A stretch of 64,000 nucleotides of DNA from positions 1 to 64,000 of the forward strand of contig JAJDBT010000082.1 of NCBI GenBank assembly GCA_029261215.1, read 5' to 3'. This document shows, one piece after another, positions 18,021 to 27,490 of the stretch. The stretch comes from Nitrospirota bacterium. GTDB taxonomy: Bacteria; Nitrospirota; Nitrospiria; SBBL01; JAADHI01. The notes under the pieces are model-generated. The model was given only the letters and a program-made list of their open reading frames with translations, made no database searches and was not told the DNA's origin. The number at the start of each line of letters is the position of its first letter. Position 1 is the stretch's first letter. The position numbers and the translations under genes were made by a program.

Positions 18021-18929
18021 TTAAAAAACCCATTCAAACGGTGTTTGCCGAAGTAAAGGAATGACCCAAAGTTTGAATGAAATCCCTTGTATCCCTTGCT
18101 CTACTTGTCTTGCGGCTTTTTCTGCTTTTTCCTGATCTCCAAAAAGGGCAAAGAGTGTTGGCCCGCTTCCAGACATCAAGGTCAATTGCCCATCCAGACT
18201 TTGAAGGAGATCTTTGATCACTTTAAGTATCGGAAAGCGGTCAAAGGTAACTAATTCAAGATCGTTTAACGCAGAGCGCAACACATCCTCTGAACTGAGC
18301 CCTCGTTCTTCTGGCCTGATATTAAGGGCTGTTCCCTGGTTTGTCAACCCGATTCGTTCGGAATAGGCCTTAAATGTGGATGCGGTTGAAACAGGTATTT
18401 GAGGATGCACTAAGACAATCCACCCCTTAATGTCACTTTGTATTGGTCTCACAATCTCTCCCCGGCCGGAGACCCAGGCTGTGGGGCCATCAAAAAAAAA
18501 GGGAACGTCACTCCCCAATGCTGCGCCAAGTGCCGCGAGTTTTTGTTTCGGCCAAAAAAGAGACCATAGCCGGTTGAGTCCGATTAATGTGGCTGCCGCA
18601 TCGCTACTCCCCCCCGCGAGCCCTGCCGCAAGCGGAATTTCTTTTTCCAGAATGATGGAAACGCCTTTTTTCGGGTAGCCTTCTTCATCCATTTTTTGCT
18701 GGAGAAGCTCTGTGGCTTGAATCACGAGGTTTGATCCATCCGATGGAAGTGGGCTGTTTGGAATGTGCAAGGCAATGCCTGACTCTTTTTCTTGAAAGGT
18801 GAGGCGATCATACAGGCCGACCATGTGCATCAACGAAGACAGGTTGTGGAAACCATCGGTCCTCTGCTTGAGTACTTTGAGGTAACTGTTAATTTTTGCA
18901 GGGGCCTGAAGCGTAAGATCCTGTTTCAT
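18021..18929 (-). CDS. ispE: 4-diphosphocytidyl-2-C-methyl-D-erythritol kinase
   Basis: IspE phosphorylates CDP-methylerythritol in the MEP route to isoprenoids. The 302-residue GHMP kinase has the substrate motif PAKINSYLKV, the ATP-binding glycine loop PLAAGLAGGSSDAAATL and the C-terminal MSGSGPTLFALF. The length is normal. The upstream sequence just before ATG is pyrimidine-rich with no evident ribosome site. tRNA-Gln follows immediately. The usual next gene, prs, is missing at this locus. Confidence 0.96.
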   Translation of the reverse strand: MKQDLTLQAPAKINSYLKVLKQRTDGFHNLSSLMHMVGLYDRLTFQEKESGIALHIPNSPLPSDGSNLVIQATELLQQKMDEEGYPKKGVSIILEKEIPLAAGLAGGSSDAAATLIGLNRLWSLFWPKQKLAALGAALGSDVPFFFDGPTAWVSGRGEIVRPIQSDIKGWIVLVHPQIPVSTASTFKAYSERIGLTNQGTALNIRPEERGLSSEDVLRSALNDLELVTFDRFPILKVIKDLLQSLDGQLTLMSGSGPTLFALFGDQEKAEKAARQVEQGIQGISFKLWVIPLLRQTPFEWVF

Positions 18930-18980
18930 AGGAGGAAGATCATATCATTGCGTGACTGAAAAAGCGATGGACTTTATGGC

Positions 18981-20387
18981 TTATGAGGCCAGCAGATTCG
19001 CATCACGGTTTTCCTTGCGGTGTCGTTTGATGTCATATTTAGCCAGCCGGTAGCGAAAGGAGCGGAAGTTGAGGTGAAGGCGCTTTGCCGCTTCTTTTTT
19101 GACCCAGTGTGTTTCGTGGAGGGCTTTTATGAGAAGTTCTTTTTCTATTTTTGAAATTAAGGCTTCCAGGTCGAGTCCTTCTTCCGGAATATCTGAAGGG
19201 AGTGGGATGCTTTGCGGCGCTTTCATTAAATTGCCACTGAAATCTTCAAGTGAAAGTGTTTTGTTCGTGGTGAGTGCCACGGCGCGTTCAAGTACATTTT
19301 CTAATTCGCGAACATTCCCTCTCCACTCATGTTGCATGAGCAGATGAAGGACTTCCGGGGCGATCCCCTCAATTGATTTCGCCAGGTTTTCATTGTATTT
19401 CTGAAGGAAAAAATGGGCCAAAAGCGGTACATCTTCAGGCCGATCACGAAGGGGGGGCAAATGAATTGGGATAACATCCAGGCGATAATAGAGATCTTCC
19501 CTGAACTTACCTTCAGCAATGAGGTCTTCAAGGTTTTTATTGGTGGCCGCAATGATGCGGATATCGACTTTGATGTCTTTTGTCCCGCCGACACGGCGGA
19601 GTTCCCGTTCCTGCAAAACGCGCAAGAGCTTGACCTGAATGGCCAAAGAGGTCTCCCCAATCTCATCAAGGAGAATGCTTCCGTTGTCAGCCGTTTCAAA
19701 AAGACCGGGTTTATTTGAAATTGCACCTGTAAACGAGCCTTTCATATGACCAAAAAGTTCACTTTCCAGCAGATTTTCGGGAAGGGCGCTACAGTTGACG
19801 GTGACAAAAGGATGGTCTTTTCTGCTGCTGTTGTAGTGGATTGCACGGGCAATCATCTCTTTACCGGTACCCGATTCTCCAGTGATGAGGACGTTGCTTT
19901 TGTTGTCAGCCACTTTTTCGACCAAGGCGAGCACCTGACGCATTTTATGGCTTTTACCAATGATTTGCGTGAAATCCGCATGTGATTTTAGTTCCCGCCG
20001 AAGCTGATTGTTCTCTTGGCGTAAGGTTTTTCGTTCCAGGACGTTTTTGATGATGAGCTTGACTTCGTCTATTTGAAAAGGTTTGGTCAAATAGTCGTAA
20101 GCCCCTTCTTTCATGGCTTCAATGGCCGTTTCGGTCGAGGCGAAGGCCGTCATCATGACCGTTGCGGTTTCCGGGGAAGACGCTTTTAAGGCTTTGAGCA
20201 GGCTGAGTCCGTCCATTTTTGGCATTTTGATGTCGGTAATGACAAGGTCGGCACCTTCATTTTCGACCATTTTCAGGGCCTGCTCGCCATCCTCTGCCGT
20301 TTTGCAGCGATAACCTTCTTTTTTTAGGACGATGGAGAGGAAGTCCCGCATACTTTTTTCATTATCGACAATCAAGATTTGGTTCAT
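18981..20387 (-). CDS. pilR: Sigma-54-dependent response regulator PilR
   Basis: The order is receiver (Asp52 in ITDIKMPKMDG), AAA+ domain (about residues 140-380) and a Fis-type helix-turn-helix (about 425-460). Walker A is GESGTGKE, the sigma-54 contact loop GSFTGA carries the Ser variant of GAFTGA, and Walker B is LLDEIGE. It follows a PilS-like kinase by 13 bases in the pilBTCSR gene order, which identifies it as PilR. PilR activates pilin transcription with sigma-54. No pilA gene or -24/-12 promoter was found within this window, so its target lies elsewhere. Confidence 0.95.
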   Translation of the reverse strand: MNQILIVDNEKSMRDFLSIVLKKEGYRCKTAEDGEQALKMVENEGADLVITDIKMPKMDGLSLLKALKASSPETATVMMTAFASTETAIEAMKEGAYDYLTKPFQIDEVKLIIKNVLERKTLRQENNQLRRELKSHADFTQIIGKSHKMRQVLALVEKVADNKSNVLITGESGTGKEMIARAIHYNSSRKDHPFVTVNCSALPENLLESELFGHMKGSFTGAISNKPGLFETADNGSILLDEIGETSLAIQVKLLRVLQERELRRVGGTKDIKVDIRIIAATNKNLEDLIAEGKFREDLYYRLDVIPIHLPPLRDRPEDVPLLAHFFLQKYNENLAKSIEGIAPEVLHLLMQHEWRGNVRELENVLERAVALTTNKTLSLEDFSGNLMKAPQSIPLPSDIPEEGLDLEALISKIEKELLIKALHETHWVKKEAAKRLHLNFRSFRYRLAKYDIKRHRKENRDANLLAS

Positions 20388-20400
20388 ATTTAAATGCCTG

Positions 20401-22143
20401 TCATTTCTCTATGGAAGTCAGATGGGGTTTTTTGCCATTCTCAATCGGGTCGCATTCGAAGAGGGCATGTTCATGATGAGCTATAAAGTCAGAATCGATC
20501 ATCGGAGGGGCTTCCGCAGATGAAAAGGGGAGACGGATTTGGAAAATCGTCTCTCCTGGTTGGCTTGAAACTGAAATTTCTCCGGAATGTTCTTCGATAA
20601 TCCGCTGAACGATGGCCAGCCCTAATCCGGAGCCAGCGCTTTTGGTGGTGAAAAAGGGTTCAAATATAGTGGATAAGTCTTCTTTTGTAATGCCTTTGCC
20701 CGTATCTTTACACAGAATTTCAATATAATCTTCTGCCATGTGACGTGTAATATGCTGCGTTGAGAGGGTGAGTGTGCCATTGCCTTGCATCGCTTGGTAC
20801 GCGTTATTCGCGAGGTTCCAAAAGACCTGTTTCATTTGGTCTGGGTCTACAAAGGCTAAGGTAGGCTCCAGAGCTTCTTCAAAAACAATTTCTACGTCGT
20901 GTGTATAGGCGGGATTGTTCTGTATTAAATGTGTGGTTTCGGATAAAAGGTGCTGCAGATTGACCCATTCCCTTTGAGGGGGAAGCGGTCTGGCATATTT
21001 CAGAAACTGCGTGACAAAGGCGTTAAGGCGTTCAGATTCCTTTATAGCGATCTCCATCAATTTTCGGTTTTCACCTTCGAGTTCCAGTTCGTTTTGCAGT
21101 ACTTGAATGGAACCGCTGAGAGAGGCGAGCGGGTTGCGAATTTCATGTGCCATGCCTGCGGCCATTTCCCCAATGGTGGCGAGCTGTTCCTTTCGATGAA
21201 CCACTTCTTCCAGGTTTCTGATTTCTGTGAGGTCCTGAAAAGTACCAATAATGCCGGTCTGCGTTCCCTGTTCATTCCGCAAAGCCGAGATTGTTACGCC
21301 GAGCAGGCAGGGTTCTCCGTGTTTGTTCCTGATTTTTCCTTCAAAGCGTTGAGGCATTCCGGTCTGTGCGAGCGCTTTAAACCGGTTTTGAATGTCTACC
21401 CATGAAAATTCTTCCCACCAGACTTTCCCGATAACTTCTTCCGAAGCATACGCTGTAATTTCTGTGGCTGATCGATTGAAGGAGGTGATTTTTCCTTCTA
21501 AATCGGTCGTAATGAGACCGCTCGGCATGCTATGGACGATATCTTCGTGAAAGATGCGAAGGTCTGAAAATCCGATTTCTTTTTCACGCAGTCGTCTTGC
21601 GAGGCGGCCACTTAAGATCCCGACGGTAAAAAAAGCGATTGTGTAAAGAAAGAACCCATAAAAAACCTCCTTGTCTCCTAAAATCAGGGCATTTTCAAAC
21701 GGCACAATGTGCGCACGTTGCGCCAGGGCCAATACGCCAAAAAACAGGCTTGAGCATCCGGCCATGAAAAAACCGCCCCGATGTTGAAAAAAAATCGCGG
21801 TCGAAACGATTGTAATGATAAATAAAAAGGGAAAGGGACTTCCGAGTCCTCCGGTCACCGCGACGAGTATGGTCTCAAGCAGGAGATCCATCGATAGTTG
21901 GAAGGCGGTGAAATAGAGCGAGGGGCCTTTCAGTTTGAGAAAAACCACATAGGCAAGACTGAGGACATACGTGGCCCCAATCAGGACATAAAAGGTCGCA
22001 ATGGACCAGGGGTTTTTTATGGTCTCTATCTGAAGCAAGAGGGGCAACCCGAGAAAAAGGGTGACCAATATGACCCGTATCGCCATCATGTAAAGGAGGC
22101 GTTTTTGGAGGGGACTTTCGCTTTGATTCATGACTTGTTTCAT
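20401..22143 (-). CDS. pilS: Sensor histidine kinase PilS
   Basis: The 580-residue protein has about six membrane helices in the first 190 residues, a PAS domain (about 205-325), HisKA with a canonical H-box (MAHEIRNPLA) and HATPase_c with NLANNAYQAM, DTGKGI and GSGLGLAI. The multi-helix membrane sensor without a periplasmic domain is the PilS layout; PilS is known to sense pilin in the membrane. It lies between pilC and pilR. A second, shorter membrane kinase-regulator pair sits in the minor pilin operon at 4.7-7.5 kb. Confidence 0.94.
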   Translation of the reverse strand: MKQVMNQSESPLQKRLLYMMAIRVILVTLFLGLPLLLQIETIKNPWSIATFYVLIGATYVLSLAYVVFLKLKGPSLYFTAFQLSMDLLLETILVAVTGGLGSPFPFLFIITIVSTAIFFQHRGGFFMAGCSSLFFGVLALAQRAHIVPFENALILGDKEVFYGFFLYTIAFFTVGILSGRLARRLREKEIGFSDLRIFHEDIVHSMPSGLITTDLEGKITSFNRSATEITAYASEEVIGKVWWEEFSWVDIQNRFKALAQTGMPQRFEGKIRNKHGEPCLLGVTISALRNEQGTQTGIIGTFQDLTEIRNLEEVVHRKEQLATIGEMAAGMAHEIRNPLASLSGSIQVLQNELELEGENRKLMEIAIKESERLNAFVTQFLKYARPLPPQREWVNLQHLLSETTHLIQNNPAYTHDVEIVFEEALEPTLAFVDPDQMKQVFWNLANNAYQAMQGNGTLTLSTQHITRHMAEDYIEILCKDTGKGITKEDLSTIFEPFFTTKSAGSGLGLAIVQRIIEEHSGEISVSSQPGETIFQIRLPFSSAEAPPMIDSDFIAHHEHALFECDPIENGKKPHLTSIEK

Positions 22144-22232
22144 TTCAATCCGTCAGGTTCCCTTCTGGAGGAAAGGCATTGCTCAATATGGCTCTGTTTT
22201 TTTAGGTTTTGCAAGTCGGGATTTACAAATCC

Positions 22233-23435
22233 TTAACCCACAATATTGGCCATTTCAAAGACTGGAAGATACATCGCGATCACAATCGTCCCAATCGTAA
22301 TCCCCAGAAAAACCATCATGGCCGGTTCAAGCATTGCGGTCAGTGTCGAGACGGCTGAATCAACTTCATCGTCATAAAAATCCGCAATTTTACCGAGCAT
22401 GCTGTCAATGGCGCCGGTGGTTTCTCCCACAGCGATCATTTGGACGACCATTGGCGGGAAGACGGATTCTTTTGACAAGGGGTCCGCAATCGTTTTTCCT
22501 TCACTGATACTTTGGCGTGAATTCATAATGGCCCGCTCAACCACCCGATTCCCGGATGTTTTTGCGACAATGCCCAGACCTTCAAGAATAGGGACGCCGC
22601 TGGTAATCAGCGTGCCCAGTGTACGTGTGAATTTGGCAATACTCGCTTTTTGAATGAGGTCACCGATGACGGGTGTTTTTAATGCCCATTTATCAATATT
22701 GAAGTTTCCCTGAGGTGTTTTGTAGTATCGCTTGATTGCCCACCAAATCCCCCAAGCGCTGGCGAGCATGTAAACAATATTACGCTGCGTAAAATGGCTG
22801 ATATCAATGACCATTTGCGTCAGACTCGGCAGCGTACCGCCAAAATCTGTAAACATTTTGGCAAAAATAGGGATGACAAAAACCATGAGAACGATAATCA
22901 CCGCCACAGCAACCGTTAAAATAGTGACCGGATAGACCATGGCCGACTTGATTTGTTTTTTGAGTTTCATGGACTTCTCGATGTGTTGGGAAAGTCGGTT
23001 TAAAATGGTGTCGAGGATACCGCCCGTTTCACCGGCTGCGACCATGTTGACGTAGAGCTCATCAAAAACCTTGGGATGTTTTCTCAGCGCATCCGCATAT
23101 GTTGAACCGGACTCCACATCTCCCCGTACTTCTTTAATGGCCTTGGCCAGCGTCGGATGTTCGGATTGGTTTCCTAGAATTTCGAGACACTGAACCAGGG
23201 GCAGACCTGCATCAATCATCGTTGCAAACTGCCGGGTAAAGATGACGATATCTTTGTCTTTAACCTTCTTTTCACCGAAAGAAAAATTGAACTCAGCGGC
23301 TTTCTTTTTTACAGAAGTGACAAGAATATGGTCTTTTTGAAGCAGAGTCATTGCCTCATCACGGTTTGCCGCGAGGACTTCTCCTTTTTTGATATTGCCT
23401 TGCCGCGTTTTTCCCGTCCATGCAAAAGTTGCCAT
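22233..23435 (-). CDS. pilC: Type IV pilus inner-membrane platform protein PilC
   Basis: PilC is the polytopic platform on which the PilB and PilT motors act. The 400-residue protein has two GspF domains (about residues 70-193 and 273-394), with hydrophobic segments near 170-192, 222 and 375-392, and the family motifs FTRQFATMIDAGLPL and GETTGAIDSML. GGAGGGT precedes the ATG by a few bases. It lies between pilT and pilS in a minus-strand operon with 30-base spacing. Confidence 0.97.
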   Translation of the reverse strand: MATFAWTGKTRQGNIKKGEVLAANRDEAMTLLQKDHILVTSVKKKAAEFNFSFGEKKVKDKDIVIFTRQFATMIDAGLPLVQCLEILGNQSEHPTLAKAIKEVRGDVESGSTYADALRKHPKVFDELYVNMVAAGETGGILDTILNRLSQHIEKSMKLKKQIKSAMVYPVTILTVAVAVIIVLMVFVIPIFAKMFTDFGGTLPSLTQMVIDISHFTQRNIVYMLASAWGIWWAIKRYYKTPQGNFNIDKWALKTPVIGDLIQKASIAKFTRTLGTLITSGVPILEGLGIVAKTSGNRVVERAIMNSRQSISEGKTIADPLSKESVFPPMVVQMIAVGETTGAIDSMLGKIADFYDDEVDSAVSTLTAMLEPAMMVFLGITIGTIVIAMYLPVFEMANIVG

Positions 23436-23465
23436 TACTGACCCTCCTTAATTGGGTACGTTTTT

Positions 23466-24605
23466 TTACTGATATTTAATGCTGCTTGACCGCCGGGGAA
23501 TGGGTTGCCCCGCTCCGGGAGGGCTTTGCATTCCGCCGTTTTGGCTCCGTTGAATCAGGGACGTCAGCTCATCCGTATGATCGGAGCGTCCCATGGCATC
23601 ATCGAGAGAAATTTTTCCTTTTTTGACCAGGTCGCACAGGGACTGATTCATGGTCTGCATGCCGTTTTGGCCTTGTCCTGTCTGCATGGAAGAGTAGATT
23701 TGATGGACCTTGTCTTCACGAATCAGGTTTCGGATGGCTGAGGTGGGAACCATGACCTCCAGGGCCATTTCCCGTCCTTGTGCGTTTTTCTTAGGGATCA
23801 GTTGTTGAGAAAGCACGCCTTCAAGCACAAGCGCAAGCTGTGCGCGGATCTGAGACTGTTGATGAGACGGGAAAACATCGATGATCCGATTAACGGTTTG
23901 AGCGGCAGAATTGGTATGGAGTGTTCCAAAAGTCAGATGTCCCGTCTCTGAAAGCGTCAACGCCGCTTCGATGGTTTCAAGATCTCGTAACTCCCCAATA
24001 AGAACCACATCAGGATCTTGTCTTAGGACGTATTTCAGCGCCGCTTTGAAGGACTTTGTATCCGAGGTGACTTCCCGTTGATTGACGATGCATTTTTTAT
24101 GCGGATGAAGAAATTCAATCGGATCTTCGATGGTAATAATGTGTTCATGTCTTGACTCATTGACGTGGTCAATCATTGAGGCGAGGGTGGTTGATTTTCC
24201 GCTGCCGGTCGGCCCGGTGACCAAAATGAGTCCGCGTGGTTTTTTTACCAGTTCTCTGACAACAGGCGGAAGCCCCAGTTCATCAAAAGACAACACTTTA
24301 AAGGGGATGGTCCGCATGGCACCGGCCACCGCACCGCGCTGCATGAAAATATTCCCTCTGAAGCGACTTAAACCTTTTAATCCAAAGGAAAAATCGAGTT
24401 CATTCTCTTCCTCAAAACGATGTTTCTGGGCATCGGTCAGAACACTGTAAAGGAGTTGTTTTGTCTCCGCAGGTCCAAGAGAAGCGGAATCGAGAGGGGT
24501 CAGGCTGCCGTTGATACGCGCCATGGGCGGAGATCCTGTTGTGATATGGAGATCAGAGGCTCCTTTTTCAATCATGGCTTGAAGCAGTTGGTGTAGATTA
24601 GGCAT
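23466..24605 (-). CDS. pilT: Pilus retraction ATPase PilT
   Basis: PilT is the hexameric ATPase that depolymerises the pilus and powers twitching and DNA uptake. Walker A is GPTGSGKST, the Walker B region is VLIGELRD and the PilT-specific AIRNLIRE motif is present. The length of 379 residues is slightly above usual because of a Gly/Pro-rich C-terminal tail. AGGAGA precedes the ATG. It is preceded by pilB with a 31-base gap. Confidence 0.97.
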   Translation of the reverse strand: MPNLHQLLQAMIEKGASDLHITTGSPPMARINGSLTPLDSASLGPAETKQLLYSVLTDAQKHRFEEENELDFSFGLKGLSRFRGNIFMQRGAVAGAMRTIPFKVLSFDELGLPPVVRELVKKPRGLILVTGPTGSGKSTTLASMIDHVNESRHEHIITIEDPIEFLHPHKKCIVNQREVTSDTKSFKAALKYVLRQDPDVVLIGELRDLETIEAALTLSETGHLTFGTLHTNSAAQTVNRIIDVFPSHQQSQIRAQLALVLEGVLSQQLIPKKNAQGREMALEVMVPTSAIRNLIREDKVHQIYSSMQTGQGQNGMQTMNQSLCDLVKKGKISLDDAMGRSDHTDELTSLIQRSQNGGMQSPPGAGQPIPRRSSSIKYQ

Positions 24606-24636
24606 ATATGGTGTCTCCTATGGACTGTGAATCTCT

Positions 24637-26493
24637 CTAGTCTCGGTCTGCCATGGTGTTGTTCAGCACTTCTTCAATCGTTGTGACGCCTTCAAGGATT
24701 TTTTCCAGTCCACTCATGCGGAGCGTCTTCATCCCTTCGCCGATTGCTGTTGTTTTGATTTCTTCAGTGGTGGCGCCTTGCAGGATCAGTTCCCGAATTT
24801 TGCTTTTAATGGGCATGACTTCATATAGGGCGACACGGCCTTTATAGCCTGTCTGGCTGCACTTGGGGCATCCTTTTCCCTTATAGACGACCAGGCCCTC
24901 TAGTTTGTTTTGGTCAAATCCTGCTTCGATCAATGCTTCTTCTGTCATCGAAAGGACTTCTTTGCAGTTTTGGCAGATCCGGCGGGCCAGGCGCTGGGCA
25001 AGAATTAAAACGACGGATGAGGCAACCAAAAAAGGTTCAATCCCCATGTTTAATAGTCGGTTAATAGTTCCAGGCGCGTCATTGGTATGGAGGGTGGATA
25101 AAACCAAATGGCCCGTGAGCGCCGCTTTGACCCCGATTTCGGCTGTTTCGTAATCCCGAATTTCACCCACCATGACGACGTCTGGATCCTGCCTCAAAAA
25201 AGACCGGAGCGCCGCCGCAAAATTAAGTCCAATTTCATCTTTCATCTGAACCTGGTTGATGCCCAGCAGGTTGTATTCAACCGGGTCTTCCGCTGTCATA
25301 ATGTTAATCTCTTGTGTATTAATGGTGCTGAGCGCGGAATAAAGCGTTGTTGTTTTTCCACTTCCTGTCGGTCCTGTGACCAGCACCATGCCATAAGGTG
25401 AATGTACTGCGGCGTTAAAGTTATCCAGGGCTTTGGGTTCAAATCCAAGCTTGGTTAAATCAAAGGTGAGGTTCCCTTTATCCAGAATACGCATCACGAC
25501 TTTTTCGCCAAAAAGACAAGGGAGTGTCGAGACGCGGAAATCGACTTCTTTCTTTTTGCCCAGTTTCAGTTTGATTCGTCCATCTTGCGGAAGACGTCGT
25601 TCCGCGATATCGAGTTTTGACATGATTTTCATTCGCGAGACCACGGCATTTTTAATTTTGGGCGGCAAGTTCATAATGGTTTTCAGGACGCCATCCACAC
25701 GCAGGCGAATTCTAAAGACGGTTTCGAAGGGTTCGATATGAATATCACTTGCGCCGACTTTAATGGCATTGACCAAGATGCCGTTGACGAGCTTCACAAT
25801 GGGCGCGGCGACATCCTGCATGCCGCCTTCTTCCTGCTCCTCTTCGACGACATCTACATTTTCAAGTGCATCGCCTACAACGGTGTCAAAGTCTTCAACA
25901 GAAACCAGGGGACCGTCTTGCCTGTCCTCAAGAAAGTCATCGTCGTCCATGTTATCTGCAAGCGTGTAATCTTTTGCTTCAAGCGAAAAAGATTCGTCTA
26001 CTTGCGGCGCAACGTCTTTCCCATAGAACTTTTGGATCGTTTCAATAACGGTTGACTCGGTCGCAATGACCGGTTCAATATTGTAGCCTGTCATGAACTT
26101 GATATCGTCGATGGCAAAGACATCGCTTGGGTCGATCATCGCGATGCAAAGGGTTGCCCCACGGCGTTTGATCGGCACAATTCGGTATTTTTTGACCAAG
26201 TCGAGCGGAACCAGTTTGATGACGTCAGGATCAATATCGGTTGTGGTGAGATCTACAGCGGGAAGTCCATATTGACGGCTTAAAAAATCGAGCAGTTTGA
26301 CTTCATCAATAAATCCAAGACGAATCAGAATACTGCCAATTCGTCCCCCCTGTTTTGTTTGGACAAGCAAGGCTTTTTGAGCCTCCTCTTCGGAGACCAG
26401 TTCGGCCTTGACAAGCATTGCCCCCAGCCTGTCTGTAACCAATGGCAAAACCCCATAAAAGAATAAAAAAACAGATAAAAATACCCCTATCAT
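24637..26493 (-). CDS. pilB: Pilus extension ATPase PilB
   Basis: PilB polymerises pilin. It has an MshEN-type N-terminal domain (RLGAMLVKAELVSEEEA), which in relatives can bind cyclic di-GMP, and a GspE ATPase domain with GPTGSGKTT and MVGEIRD. The zinc tetracysteine is present (CQNC, then CPKC). The ATG start gives 618 residues but adds a hydrophobic leader of about 17 residues that no PilB needs. A TTG at 26442 would begin just before the conserved RLG motif and is a credible alternative. It leads pilB-pilT-pilC-pilS-pilR. Confidence 0.95.
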   Translation of the reverse strand: MIGVFLSVFLFFYGVLPLVTDRLGAMLVKAELVSEEEAQKALLVQTKQGGRIGSILIRLGFIDEVKLLDFLSRQYGLPAVDLTTTDIDPDVIKLVPLDLVKKYRIVPIKRRGATLCIAMIDPSDVFAIDDIKFMTGYNIEPVIATESTVIETIQKFYGKDVAPQVDESFSLEAKDYTLADNMDDDDFLEDRQDGPLVSVEDFDTVVGDALENVDVVEEEQEEGGMQDVAAPIVKLVNGILVNAIKVGASDIHIEPFETVFRIRLRVDGVLKTIMNLPPKIKNAVVSRMKIMSKLDIAERRLPQDGRIKLKLGKKKEVDFRVSTLPCLFGEKVVMRILDKGNLTFDLTKLGFEPKALDNFNAAVHSPYGMVLVTGPTGSGKTTTLYSALSTINTQEINIMTAEDPVEYNLLGINQVQMKDEIGLNFAAALRSFLRQDPDVVMVGEIRDYETAEIGVKAALTGHLVLSTLHTNDAPGTINRLLNMGIEPFLVASSVVLILAQRLARRICQNCKEVLSMTEEALIEAGFDQNKLEGLVVYKGKGCPKCSQTGYKGRVALYEVMPIKSKIRELILQGATTEEIKTTAIGEGMKTLRMSGLEKILEGVTTIEEVLNNTMADRD

Positions 26494-26623
26494 TAAGCCT
26501 GTGAGGTTCTCGTCACGTGCTCTGGGGATGAAAAAAGCCTGTTAGTGCTGAAAAAAGCTTATCCGATGTCCTGTGTACTGTCAAACAAATCGGAGGCCAA
26601 TGAAGTGCTCTAATTTGAGGGGT

Positions 26624-27490
26624 TTAGCCTTTGGAAAAGGCTGTGATGAGGGCTTGACGCATGACTTGAACAGGGGCTTTTTGTGAAGTCCAAATTTCAA
26701 AAGCACGGGCGCCTTGATGAAGAAGCATCCCTAGGCCGGAAACGGGCTTTGCCCCCACTTTTTTGGCGGCCAGGAGCAGCGGGGTTTCAAAGGGACGATA
26801 AATAAGATCCGAAACGACCCAGTCCGGTTTGATGAGAGAAGCGGGAAAAGGGAGCGTATCGTCAGGACTCATGCCCAAAGGCGTGGTATTGATAAGCAGT
26901 ATGGGGTGATCTGTGTTGATCCATTCTTCGGGATAAAAAGGCGATACTGTAATCGGGATGTGTCCACTGATATGATCGAGGTGTTTAGCCAAAGCCGCTC
27001 CCGCTTCGGCGCGTCTGGCCTGAATGATGATTTCATGTACTCCGGCCCCGATCAGGGAGACGGCGACTCCTTTTGCGGCACCCCCTGCTCCGAGCAGTAT
27101 GACCGTTTTCCCTGCGGGCTCTACGCCTGCTTCGCGTAATGAGTCTATATAGCCCTTTCCATCCGTATTGTAGCCGATTAAGCGTCCGGCATCGTTTTTA
27201 ATGGTGTTGACTGCCCCAATTTTCTCTGCTTCGGGGTCAATGTCATCAAGGAAGGGGATGACATTTTGTTTGTGGGGGATCGTGATATTCAGCCCTTGAA
27301 TACCCAGGGGCATGATTGATTCGAGGGCTTTTTGCAGTTGACTCGGATGAACTTCGAAGGGAAGGTAACTTGCCTCTAAGCCAATGGCCTCAAATGCGGC
27401 GTTTTGCATTTGAGGGGAGAGCGTATGGCGGACCGGGTACCCAAAGATCCCAAAAACCTGGGTGTTCCCAGAAATTTGGGGGCGGGTCAT
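26624..27490 (-). CDS. aroE: Shikimate dehydrogenase
   Basis: AroE reduces 3-dehydroshikimate with NADPH in aromatic amino-acid synthesis. The substrate loop RHTLSPQMQN, the catalytic-lysine motif NITIPHK, YNTDGKG and the dinucleotide-binding loop GAGGAAKGV are all present. The length of 288 residues is normal. Its ATG overlaps the stop of the upstream radical SAM gene in an ATGA arrangement, so translation is coupled. Confidence 0.97.
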   Translation of the reverse strand: MTRPQISGNTQVFGIFGYPVRHTLSPQMQNAAFEAIGLEASYLPFEVHPSQLQKALESIMPLGIQGLNITIPHKQNVIPFLDDIDPEAEKIGAVNTIKNDAGRLIGYNTDGKGYIDSLREAGVEPAGKTVILLGAGGAAKGVAVSLIGAGVHEIIIQARRAEAGAALAKHLDHISGHIPITVSPFYPEEWINTDHPILLINTTPLGMSPDDTLPFPASLIKPDWVVSDLIYRPFETPLLLAAKKVGAKPVSGLGMLLHQGARAFEIWTSQKAPVQVMRQALITAFSKG

